This document shows, one piece after another, positions 48,501 through 56,683 of a stretch of 64,000 nt of DNA (within the stretch, counting starts at the first letter, position 1; each line of letters opens with the position of its first letter). The position numbers were made by a program, and so were the translations under genes. The notes beneath the pieces were generated by a model. That model was not told where the DNA came from. It made no database searches and saw only the letters and a program-made list of their open reading frames with translations. Origin of the DNA: Thelonectria olida (lineage: Eukaryota > Ascomycota > Sordariomycetes > Hypocreales > Nectriaceae); NCBI GenBank assembly GCA_020736575.1, contig JAGPYM010000020.1, positions 620,001 to 684,000 on the forward strand, read 5' to 3'.

Positions 48501-49860
48501 GTACAAAGCCCGCTTTGTCGTGAGAGGATTCGAGCAAAGGGAAGGAATTGACTTCAACGAAACCTTCGCCTCTGTTGTCAAGCCGATGAGCTACAAGATG
48601 ATATTTGCCATCGCGGCGGCACTCGACTTGGAACTGGAACAAATGGACGTCAAGACAGCCTTCCTCTATGGCCTCGTAACTGAGGAGATATACGTGGAAC
48701 AACCCGAAGGATTCGACGATGGAAGTGGGAGAGTCTGTAAGCTCTTGAGAGCATTATATGGACTGAAGCAAGCTCCAAGGGTGTGGTACGAGACCCTCTC
48801 GACCTTCCTCGAGACACTCGAGTTCAAGCCTTTACTTTCAGACTTGGGGGTCTTCGTGAAAGGTCACACGTTCATTGCGGTGTATGTGGACGATCTGCTT
48901 ATTGCTGGACCCTCCAAGGACGAGATCGTAGCAGTCAAGCAAGCTCTGTGCAACAAGTTCAAGATGACAGACCTGGGCCCATGCAAATATTACCTAGGCA
49001 TGTCCTTGAGAAGAGACAGGGCGAACCGATCGATTTCCTTGTCGCAGACAACGTACCTGGAGAAAATACTTCGAGACTTTGGAATGGATCAATGCGCCCC
49101 TAATGCCACGCCAGTTGCCACAAGCAAATTCGGCGAACCAGACTCCGACTACAAGGCAACCGATGAACTCAAGCAGTGGTATGCGAAGGCGATTGGATCC
49201 CTGATGTATCTCATGCTTGGGACGAGACCCGACATTGCCTTTGCCGTCTCTCTATGCAGTCGACACCTGGGAAACCCAACCAACGAACATCAGACCGCTG
49301 TCAAGCGTATCTTTCGATATCTCAAAGGATCCAACAATCTGGAACTGATGTACCAAGGAAAGCTGCAACCTCTTCTCGGCTACACCGACTCGGATTGGGC
49401 GGGAGATCTGGAGACTCGAAAGTCAACGTCTGGATACGTGTTCAACCTTGGCACGGGCGCTATTAGCTGGAGCTCGAAGAGACAAAGGACTGTTGCCCTG
49501 TCCTCATGTGAAGCAGAATACATGGGGCAAACGGGAGCAGCGAAGGAAGCAGTCTGGTTGCGAAGCCTTCTCCAGGAACTGTTGAAAGAGTACAGGGAGG
49601 TCCCAGAACTGAAGACAACTGTGATCTTTGGGGACAACCAAGGAGCGATCGCAATGTCGAAGAATCCCCAGTTCCATGCAAGAACCAAGCATATTGATAT
49701 TCAACATCATTACTGCAGGGAGAAGGTCAATGATGGAATCGTTGACTTCCAGTACATTCCAACAGGCAAGCAGGTCGCTGACGGGCTGACGAAGGCTTTG
49801 CCGAAGGATCGCTTCTTACTATTTCGGGAAGCTTTGGGTCTCAAAGAACGACGATTGTGA
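45592..49860 (+). CDS. Copia gag-pol polyprotein (1,422 aa)
   Basis: One uninterrupted frame from ATG to TGA. Gag ends in a zinc knuckle CGHCGRKGHNKSTC (from Cys238). Aspartic protease follows at LDSGASS (Asp345). Integrase has the HHCC domain beginning at His478 (HLWHERLAHL) with CGACVQGKLKECPH, then the catalytic core (DIAGPF, EQHEQNGLAE) and the SRGWALLP region. Reverse transcriptase has KARFVVRGFEQ, QMDVKTAFLYG and the YVDD box (Asp1100-Asp1101). RNase H has GYTDSDWAGD and SSCEAEYMG, with the copia-type C-terminus KHIDIQHHYCRE. The order protease-integrase-RT-RNase H is diagnostic of Ty1/copia. Gag and pol lie in one frame without a frameshift, so their ratio must be set by another means. 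No inactivating lesion seen; it may be autonomous. Confidence 0.97.
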   Translation: MSLSKESLNLVSNSSTIPKLEQTSQWLTWKREMLDLLDMCGYGDLLTRNAQPPTEGNDLTTQIEAWRSRQDRACGAIRSRLGYNARVFTTGIPTAQGMIGHLETRYRPVGSAIFQELDRRYQELTLDSCGSVMEYANKLRQVRAELLEMDEICQIGEPHFVNKFLCGLGPDYEVFLTAFNQNHNILPIRDPNNRNVILNEAVTFETAIFAASQEEDRQRGATARIAQRAMVAQDTLGCGHCGRKGHNKSTCWKLHPELRREHEKTGHERRQRKMQRREKEKEKTNDEPESAMAATPAYLQPDQARLALWQNDFQGHLGLIGSSFGLSGSQASPQARALERIHVLDSGASSHIFCRSTYFTVLHKYQGLPINGIANATVMPGGRGTYSLRVQGPKGPQNVTLENALYVPEGCSNLLSVSALEKNGAEVLFRNGKAVVTNKGKVVLTATRISGVYVVDEAEEDHFQTALASFSVGDPRLHLWHERLAHLGERNIKRLMKMSTGIRPDESTSNPCGACVQGKLKECPHVRPIKKGTYPLECIHADIAGPFPEVGVDGSRYWACFIDDFTQMSWVYPIKEKSEFEECFQHLLEQFERPERRCHFLHLDRGGENRSHILIMFCRDRGIHLSYTATEQHEQNGLAEVLNRIIMEKLTPTLVKSGLALKWWPYFLKAVNHVRNLCPTASISTTPYQAWYGDVPDLSHLRILGSRGWALLPSSKRKKMQSRSTPCQLLGYQGSTNYFLLDERGRVFVSNNVVFSENIKSVEPTLDNLTHQMSDQRPLQRRRVDREQNTGVENPVILEPSPLPIASGEANGTEEIGRGETTSDESSVGDPGWDLDQESTRSSIHVATDEHEAPPEATERHAESRLPERSTRGQLPSRYILASTNFAFLATIARQLYLVARDIDQSEPRTFKEATQGPHGRLWWRGLKDEHGSLIENGVWNLVTLPPGRKALRGKWVFKLKRGENGEVLRYKARFVVRGFEQREGIDFNETFASVVKPMSYKMIFAIAAALDLELEQMDVKTAFLYGLVTEEIYVEQPEGFDDGSGRVCKLLRALYGLKQAPRVWYETLSTFLETLEFKPLLSDLGVFVKGHTFIAVYVDDLLIAGPSKDEIVAVKQALCNKFKMTDLGPCKYYLGMSLRRDRANRSISLSQTTYLEKILRDFGMDQCAPNATPVATSKFGEPDSDYKATDELKQWYAKAIGSLMYLMLGTRPDIAFAVSLCSRHLGNPTNEHQTAVKRIFRYLKGSNNLELMYQGKLQPLLGYTDSDWAGDLETRKSTSGYVFNLGTGAISWSSKRQRTVALSSCEAEYMGQTGAAKEAVWLRSLLQELLKEYREVPELKTTVIFGDNQGAIAMSKNPQFHARTKHIDIQHHYCREKVNDGIVDFQYIPTGKQVADGLTKALPKDRFLLFREALGLKERRL

Positions 49861-49864
49861 AAAC

Positions 49865-50600
49865 GTGCAAAGATGGGCATGGATGGGAGACCTACCATGG
49901 ACAGACAGGAGACCCACAGATCCAAGATTGCACTGAGCGTGAGGAACGTGCAAAGATGGACTGAAGTGGGAGACCTACCATGGACAGAAGACCCATGGAC
50001 TCAAGATTGTACCTGAGTTGAAAAGAGCGTGCAAAAGTGGGCTTCAGTGGGAGATCTTCTATGGACGGAAGAAGACCCATAAGTTCAAGATTGCACTGGA
50101 CTGAGAGGAAAGGTGCAAAGATGAGCTTTGGTGGGAGATCTTCTGCGGGTAGAAGAAGACCTGCGATCCCAAGATTGCATGGATTCGCGAGAAGGTGCAA
50201 AGATGGGCTTCAGCGGGAGATCTTCTGTGGACAAAAAGAAGACCCACGGGCTCAAGATTGCACTGGACTAGGAAGAAGGTGCAAAGATGAGCTCAAGTGG
50301 GAGATCTTCTATAGTTAGAAGAAGACCCATGGGTTCAAGATTGTACTGGACTGGGAAGAAGGTGCAAAGATGAGCTTAGAGGGAGATCTTCTGCGGACAG
50401 AAGAAGACCTGTGGTCGCAAGATTGCGCTGTATTGAACAGAGCGTGCAAAGATGGGCTTCAGTGGGGGATCGTCTGTGGACAGAAGAAGACCCATGGTTT
50501 TAAGATTGCACTACCGAGAAAAAAGGTGCAAAGATGAACCTAGGTGGGAGATCTTCTGCGGATGGAGGAAGACCCACTGCCCCAAGATTGCATGGAGCTG
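49865..50600 (+). repeat. 82-bp tandem repeat in the copia 3' region, nine copies
   Basis: Units begin GTGCAAAGATG at 49,865, 49,948, 50,029, 50,113, 50,195, 50,279, 50,362, 50,444 and 50,526 (spacing 81-84 bp). Each carries a GTGGGAGATCTTC-like block, an AGAAGA block that can pair with the TCTTCT just before it, then AGACCCA and CAAGATTGCA. Copies differ by scattered substitutions and small indels. The purine run GTGGGAG is the same as the polypurine tract at the right LTR. The repeats lie after the gag-pol stop and are not coding. Confidence 0.92.
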
Positions 50601-50723
50601 TCAAGAATTTCCAAAGTGCCTGAGTCGAGATGGCTCTTTCCCTGCAGTTTTCACCCACGAAGGTGTTTTTGGGGTTTTAACGAGACTCGACAGGCCTGCA
50701 CATGAAGTCCAACAGCAGCTCGA

Positions 50724-50730
50724 GTGGGAG
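50724..50730 (+). other. Polypurine tract of the copia element
   Basis: GTGGGAG abuts the right LTR and would prime plus-strand synthesis. The same heptamer recurs in most of the tandem units upstream. Confidence 0.7.
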
Positions 50731-50863
50731 TGTTGAGACCGTATGACTAAGATGGTCCAATCTGCTGCTGGCTGGGATGTGGATATTTAGTGAGCCGTGC
50801 TCCTCACAGACACATGTAACTTAGACCTTTCAATATCACCACATAACCCTTTTTGTTTCATCA
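50731..50863 (+). repeat. Right LTR of the copia element (133 bp)
   Basis: Identical to 44,740-44,872; followed by the target duplication AGTCC at 50,864-50,868. Confidence 0.97.
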
Positions 50864-50881
50864 AGTCCAGGGCAGCTTCAT

Positions 50882-51437
50882 ATTGCGGTAGTTGCTGGTG
50901 ACTGTCAATGCTATCAGTTGCCTTGATACTCAGCAGGATATCGGGTAAGGCCTATTGACAGAGGAAGTATCGCTTTTATTCTAGCATGTTGATGGACTTG
51001 GATGTTAAGGTGGGTGGAGTCCGGTGGGTGAACATCGCTGTCTGCGGCCGGCCGGGAAAGAAGGGAACCGGACATGGTGGGGCTCCCGAGCTTCGTGCCC
51101 CACAATCGGCCAGAGGACATAAGGGCTTGGTAATAGATCGGAATGTTGTGGGGGAGTGTATAATGATTCAAGGTCTGGGTTAGAATTGTAATATTGCCAT
51201 TACTATATATATTGCTTAGCGGCCTTAGAAATTTTATAATATGCTTATTATAATAAATATATAACTGGATTTTACTTATAATAACTTTTATTTTATATTA
51301 GTATTTAATATATTTGAATAAATAATATAATTTGTTTTTTATAAATATATATAAGATTTATTTTAATAAAAATAGTATTTATAAACTAATTTATAAAAAT
51401 GCTAATATAAAAAATAAAATACTATATTATAATAACT
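50882..51437. promoter_or_regulatory. FAH-gene upstream region and AT tract
   Basis: 50,882-51,180 is balanced DNA upstream of the FAH start codon and should be its promoter. GGAGTCCGG at 51,016-51,024 (CCGGACTCC on the gene strand) lies about 140 bp before the ATG and matches the cluster motif. 51,190-51,437 is a short TA-rich tract next to the aldehyde dehydrogenase stop. Confidence 0.5.
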
Positions 51438-53156
51438 TTATAAAGCTTGCTTGGCTCTCACACTGCCAGACGTCCAATACTGGACACTTTTAACTATTGT
51501 CCAATCATCCAGTGCTTCCCTACCCATATCCCTACCAAACCCACTCTGTTTTACCCCACCAAATGGCACATTTACATTAATCAGGCTCCAACAATTTACT
51601 GATACCTGGCCCACCTCAAGCGCGTCAGACACCCTCATGGCGCAAGCAATATCTGAAGTGAAGACGTAAGCCGCAAGTCCATACTCCGAATCGTTCGCCT
51701 TTTTTATAGCGTCTTCTTCGCTCGAAAACTTGGAAATTGTCTGGGAACTTTTGTTAGTGCACTTATTCATCAGAAAAAGACAATGGAAAGGACTGTGACC
51801 TGCAATCCACAATTCCCCTGGCTCTTCTTACCACCACGGGTCCGAAGATCTCTTCTTTGACGATGCTCATTCCCTCTGTGACATTAACGAACGCGGTGTG
51901 CGGCACAAAGTTACCGGTCCCCGTGGAGTGGCCACCGAAAAGAACCGTGGCGCCTTCCTCCCGACCCTTCTCGATGTATGACATGATTCTTTCATATTGG
52001 CCAAGGCTGACAACAGGTCCTTTGCTAACTTCCAGGTTTGTCGGGTCACCATGCCTCACTGGGGCTTGGGACTGCTCTTTGAAAAGACCAAGAAACTCGT
52101 CGTAAACACTCTCATGCACGTAGAGACGAGACATGAGAGCACAGATCTGCCCGTTGTTGGCACTGGAGCCGAGACTTGCCCAGAAAGCGGCATTTTTGAG
52201 ATCTGCATCGGGGAAAATGAGGCCGGGGCCTTTGCCGCCCAACTCAAGGGTGACTTTCTTGAGGTTAGTGTTTGCAGCAGCACGGAGAATGCTGCGCCCG
52301 GTGCTATCGCTGCCTGTGAAGGCAACCTTCCTGATTAGCATGTGTTCAGCAAGTGCTTGACCTGTTTCCTGTCCCAATCCGCAGAGAAGGTTGACCACGC
52401 CAGGCGGAAAACCGGCCTCAACTACCAGCTGAGCAAGCTTCTGCCCATACAGGGGTGCCAATTCCGGCGTCTTGATAATCAAGACATTGCCGCTCGCAAT
52501 AGCAGGTCCGAGCTTCCAACAGGTAATCATCCTATGGCATCGTCAGTGAGTCTTGAGGATTCCATGAAGCCTATACAGCTGCGCTTGAAGACTCACAACG
52601 GTGCGTTCCAGGGGATAATCGCGGCGCATATCCCAAAAGGCTCGCGGCGGGTGTACGCGAAGCCATTGGGGATTTCAAGTGCATCGCCCGTATTCTGACC
52701 AGCCAGTCGTGCATAGTATTGAAGTGTGTTGGCCGCATGTTTGACGTGGCCGCGTAGGGAGTCGTTGTACAGTATCCCAGCATCGATAGCCTCGATCGTT
52801 GCGAAATCCTCGGCGCGTTGCTCGATGAGGTCTGCTAATCGATTAAGGAGATTACCTCTCTGGATAGCTGAAACCGTCCTCCACCCTTTCAAGGCTGCTG
52901 CTGCGGCATTGACTGCAATATCAACGTCTGCCTTTTGCGCAGATGCCAATTTGGCCAATAGTTCCTCGTTCAGCGGGTTTCGCACATCAATGGTAGAACC
53001 AGTCTTGCCAGGAACGAATGCACCATTGATGAACAATCCTGTAGGAACTGTCGCGGGGTCAGTGTCGGTGTATAGATGGGATGGGGTTGCGACCCTGACT
53101 GGCGCCTTACCTCTGACAGCCCTGCCGTTGGGAGCCTGAATATGTGTCAACTCCAT
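51438..53156 (-). CDS. Aldehyde dehydrogenase (NAD(P)-dependent, 520 aa)
   Basis: Exons in translation order: 53156-52597, 52531-51832, 51740-51438; introns of 65 and 91 nt, in frame. The ALDH superfamily signatures are complete: IPWNAPL, IIKTPELAPL (Lys207 for cofactor), FTGSDSTGR, LELGGKGP with general base Glu283, nucleophile Cys317 in NNGQIC, then KEEIFGPVV and PFGGVKQSGFGRDMG near the end. The Glu-Cys spacing of 34 is the family norm. It oxidises aldehydes to acids. Next to a stilbene-cleaving oxygenase the obvious substrates are the hydroxybenzaldehydes that enzyme releases, as in vanillin or salicylaldehyde dehydrogenases; specificity is inferred. No targeting peptide is evident. It is divergent from the transcription factor gene, sharing an 888-bp promoter. 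Confidence 0.93.
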
Positions 53157-53290
53157 GTCGAAGCCTGCGGTTTGCTTGATAGGATTTCCCTCGAGAGTTG
53201 GATTCTTATAGTGATCGTGTCCAGTGGAGCATTGCCTGATGTTCCTTGGATCCTGTATTTATGGACCGTTATTCGGGCATTAGTTCTCTC

Positions 53291-53330
53291 CCACCCCGAT
53301 CCGTATTTCGGGGTGGGGGTGGGGGTGGGG
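53291..53330 (+). promoter_or_regulatory. Hairpin and G-quadruplex-capable run
   Basis: CCACCCCGA (53,291-53,299) pairs with TCGGGGTGG (53,308-53,316) around an 8-nt loop. The right arm continues into four runs of 4-5 G separated by single T (53,310-53,330), a textbook G-quadruplex pattern that would compete with the hairpin. It also contains three GTGGGG carbon-repressor-type sites. It lies about 140-175 bp upstream of the aldehyde dehydrogenase ATG. Confidence 0.6.
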
Positions 53331-53408
53331 TCCCGCACTCTGGAAACCATTCAGGTATGATTCAATTTGCAATCTCCATGTCGATAACACGGCAAATATT
53401 CAATACAC

Positions 53409-53462
53409 CATCCGGGACATCCGGGGCATCCGGGGAATCTGGGGAACCTGGGGAATCTGGGG
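53409..53462 (+). repeat. 9-bp tandem array, six units
   Basis: Units CATCCGGGA, CATCCGGGG, CATCCGGGG, AATCTGGGG, AACCTGGGG, AATCTGGGG in direct succession. Five of the six contain CCGGGG or CTGGGG, each matching SYGGRG. Confidence 0.8.
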
Positions 53463-54044
53463 ACAGTGACCCCCTATAAAATTACCCGTATGAAAGCGAA
53501 ACAAACCTCCATCTCTAAGCGTTGACGTAGCAGCTCACCCTGCTACCCAACAGCTCACATGCCTTGATTATGTGAAACTGTGTTCGTTCCGCGGCTCTAA
53601 TGAGTGATAGTACTAGTCGCTCAGTCTAGATAGTTACCCCGCTTGAGAAGAACTGCTACGACCTTAGAGTGATTGCTCAAGGAGTAAAACAATTCCATCC
53701 TTCTCGGGGTTGATGATTGATTGCCGGCACCGATCAAAGTGCCGCCGCCGATCCTAATCCCGTGACTTCGCCCGAAGTTGACCCAGACCAGTGGAGTCTG
53801 TCCATTTATACGACAAAGCTCGATCATTCACCACCTCCTCGTCCTCTTAGCTAACTGTTCCGTTATCTGGCACCGATCATTCACCCGTCAAGGAGGCCTG
53901 AGAAGATACAAAATTGCTCCGGCCAGCACAAGAACTTACAATGAGCTACGAAGCGGACCCAACGGACTCCCTCATTTAACGTAGAACCCCTCTCACTTCT
54001 GAAGCCCGGCGAACGCGGCCGCGGACTTCACTGCCACTGATCAG

Positions 54045-56683
54045 ATGCGACCGCTACAATGCACGCATTGCAATGCAAGCTTCAAGCGAAAAGAGCATCT
54101 GGAGCGGCACATTCGCCGGCACTCGGGCGTCCGACCCGTCACATGCAGGCTCTGTTCAAAACCTTTCTCACGAAGGTACCGTACCTGTCACACTCTCGCA
54201 TAACGTTTTTTGAGACGCCCCTTATTGATCTGCTACATCACAGAGACGCTTTGCAAAGACATGTGAGCAGCCATCGAATTGACCCTGCCGACGCAGCCGA
54301 GATTCTGCAATCGGCATCCTCGGCACGTCGAAATCGGGCTTGTTCGAGCTGTGCTCTCGCCAAACAACGATGCACCGGCGGTGATCCCTGCGCGCGGTGT
54401 GCTTCGAAGAAGGTGCCGTGCCAGTATCGACCCCAACCCGTTTCTCCTGCATCCTCCCGACGTCGGGATGTGGCGGACAGGGACGAGCACGTGATGGCCA
54501 TTCAGATGCCCGCTCCAACGGTCTCGCTGCACGACAATGCTTCTCCGACGGCCAATGATGAGACCTCCTCCGCAGGAAGATTACCTGACTCCGGCCTAAA
54601 CGCAAATGATCCGGCTAGCTCTGGTGACGTTGGGGCCGACGAAACATCTACTCTCACCAGTAACGATCATCTCGAGATCGCCATGACAGCTTTCGATCAC
54701 AACAATGATCTCTTCAATGGTCTCCCATGGCTGATAAACGATGTTCCCTCGTACAACAGCCTCTTCTGGGTGACAGACTATCCCGACCCTCTTTACCCGG
54801 ACATCGGTTACCTTCCGCCCACGGATCTAGAACCTAGTCGTGGTGCCTTACTGGCGCCAGAGTCGACCTCACACGCATACCACGATGTGCCGCTGCAAGA
54901 CTCACGTGCCAACAGAACGGAGGGCGCCGGAGATTCCATTCGTGTCCAGTCCTCACGGCGCAGCCAGTGGCCTGATCAGGATTCCGGCGCTCAACTCCCC
55001 GTCTTGACTTCGGAGGATAAAAATGTTATTCATGCGCAACTCTTTGGCTATCTCCGCCAGACGACCCGAAATACCTTCCAGAAGGTTGCCGATTTTTATA
55101 CAGAACAAAATCAATGCTCAGGCCCCTTTATGGATAAGCTCACTTTTCAGACTTTTCTTGAGCTATACTTTGAGCATTTCGCGGACCACTTTCCCTTCCT
55201 TCACCCGACACTGCTGGAGGATGACGACATATCATGGGTTCTCCTCTTAGCAGTGGCTGTCGTGGGTGCTCAGTTTTCAGCTCTCAAGAACGCACCTCTG
55301 TTTGCCAACATCCTCCAAGATCTGCTAAACAAGGCAGTGAAGATGCATTGTCCCGAGATCCCGTCATCCACAGACTTGACGTGGGCACAAATCATACTGC
55401 TCCGGGATATCTGCATGCTATTCAACGGTGGTAAGAAGCTTCAGGTGGCGCGACAGTATGAGAAGAACAAGCTCCTCACGCTTTCTCGTGTGTTGAGAAC
55501 CGACATTCCAGAGCCGCCCCTCTCGACTGAGCAAACCCTTGAACAGCCCCTTCCTGAACAAGATTGGAAAAATTGGATCGCCGCAGAATCCCGGATTCGT
55601 TTATTACACAGCGTGTACTTTCTCGAATGTCTGCAGTTCTTGTTCCATGACATCCGGCCCTCGGTTGAACTGACGGACTTGACGAACAGCCTACCGTGTG
55701 AGGAGTCCATCTGGAAATGCCAAAGCGAAGAAGAATGGCGGCGGGCCTTGGTAAAGTGCCGGCATCAACAATCGTCGTTGGGCTACGATAGCTTGATTGA
55801 TTGGAAAAATGCACACAAAGCCGATGGTTATGTGCAGAAACTCTTGTTCGTCTATCTCTACACGGAGGAGAGATTGACTATGGAACGGCTTCGAAACTCA
55901 CCCTTCCGGCAAGTGCTCTTCCCGTCCACTTCTCCTGCCCCATTCCAGCAACAATGGGCAGGGCTCGTCCGTGTAGATCCTAGAGGGCTCTTGACAATCA
56001 TGAGAAGCTCTGTTGCCGGCGAACTAGACCGTCTCCAACCTGTACAAGAATCAGGCCTACCCCCTAGGCCGGAGTCCGGAGACCAGGATGTCTTATATAT
56101 CTTGATTCATCTACTGAGAGATGTACCCATGAGAAGTATTCTTGCCTTTGCGGGATGGCAAGTGGATGATGCACAAGTTGAAGCCGCCAAGCTGGAGTTG
56201 ACTGGGTGGGCTTTCCAACACGAACAAGTGGCCCGCCAATGCCTCCTTCATGCCATCACTGTTTTCAACATCTTGCGCACCAAAAGCCCCTTTGCCGCTT
56301 ATGACGCCCTCTCTCTACTGACAGCGACCTTATACATTTGGATGTATGATCAGTTAATCCAGGGAGAAGATTCTGAGAGTCGACATGCTGCCTCCAGGTT
56401 AGTTATCCGATCAGACCGTGTGTCTGATCGCCCGGCTTTTGAACAATGGGTCAACAAGGGAGGAGCCGCCCGTATCCATATCCCAGGTGTGGGAATCTTC
56501 GGCGGAAGAGATGGCCGGTCGCGTCTGCTGCACGAGCTGCGCAGGATATTGCTGTCACGCACAGAGTGGTCGAGGGTGTGCCAGGTGATTGCCATAGCAG
56601 TCATGCATCTGCTCCAAGATCAGCGCCCTAGATTTGAAGAAGATGTGAGGTCTGGGTCCATTACCTGTGCCTTGGATGCTTGA
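54045..56683 (+). CDS. Fungal transcription factor, two C2H2 fingers plus Zn2Cys6 (856 aa)
   Basis: Two exons: 54045-54175 and 54244-56683. The 68-nt intron splits the second finger; joining restores KPFSRRDALQRH. C2H2 finger 1 uses C6, C9, H22, H26; finger 2 uses C34, C37, H50, H54. A Zn2Cys6 cluster follows with Cys 77, 80, 87, 93, 96 and 103. The middle part contains [14 protein letters not shown] near residue 350, the mark of the fungal-specific regulatory domain. I chose the ATG at 54,045 because it includes the first finger complete. The protein is nuclear and DNA-binding. Placed at the edge of the block and divergent from the aldehyde dehydrogenase, it is the likely pathway-specific activator. 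The CGGACTCC motifs upstream of cluster genes, and one 75 bp before its own start, fit autoregulation and cluster control, but binding is inferred. Confidence 0.92.

Larger units (their letters stand above)
44740..50863 (+). mobile_element. Complete Ty1/copia LTR retrotransposon
   Basis: 6,124 bp bounded by identical 133-bp LTRs beginning TG and ending CA, flanked by the 5-bp target duplication AGTCC (44,735-44,739 and 50,864-50,868). It has a primer-binding site directly after the left LTR, a 719-bp leader, one open gag-pol frame, a tandem-repeat 3' region and a polypurine tract next to the right LTR. Identical LTRs mean a very recent insertion. Composition is balanced, with none of the RIP damage seen in the deserts, so the element has escaped or postdates RIP. 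It lies inside exon 1 of the FAH-family gene, in the opposite orientation to that gene. Confidence 0.97.
43531..50881 (-). pseudogene. FAH-family hydrolase gene interrupted by a copia element
   Basis: Translation would begin at the ATG at 50,879-50,881, read six codons (MKLPWT), then meet the retrotransposon; it resumes at 44,734 on the far side with RLIRFVASDGR. Exon segments: 50881-50864, 44734-44476, 44350-44226, 44158-43789, 43649-43531; leaving out the element and one AGTCC copy, the length is a whole number of codons (296 aa). FAH-fold motifs are complete: GLNYAKHS, PFPFIFLKP, DYEGEL, YTAGNDVSSR, GFDTFAPLGP, IMTGTPGD. The family hydrolyses carbon-carbon bonds in acylpyruvates and fumarylacetoacetate-like acids. 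On the minus strand the LTR next to 44,739 offers no in-frame ATG and puts a TAG upstream, so no simple rescue is visible. The remaining body is otherwise undamaged, pointing to a recent loss. Confidence 0.9.
53157..54044. promoter_or_regulatory. Divergent promoter, aldehyde dehydrogenase / regulator
   Basis: 888 bp between two divergent starts. It holds a hairpin and G-run block (53,291-53,330), a 9-bp tandem array (53,409-53,462), and CGGACTCC at 53,963-53,970, 75 bp before the regulator ATG. Together the G-run and the array give at least eight matches to SYGGRG, the CreA/Mig1-type carbon-repressor consensus. No gene lies inside. Confidence 0.55.

Noticed and set aside
49865..50600. Regular array resembling a CRISPR
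   Set aside because: Units are 82 bp, diverged along their whole length, without constant repeats and unique spacers, and lie inside a retrotransposon of a eukaryote.
53409..53462. 9-bp array as the unmutated version of an AATCTAGGG-like array near 19,470
   Set aside because: Only the short unit is alike; flanking sequences do not match, so common origin is not shown.
25894..56683. Reading the block as a biosynthetic cluster
   Set aside because: No polyketide synthase, NRPS, terpene cyclase or prenyltransferase is present, whereas ring-cleavage, FAH and lignostilbene-cleaving genes are.
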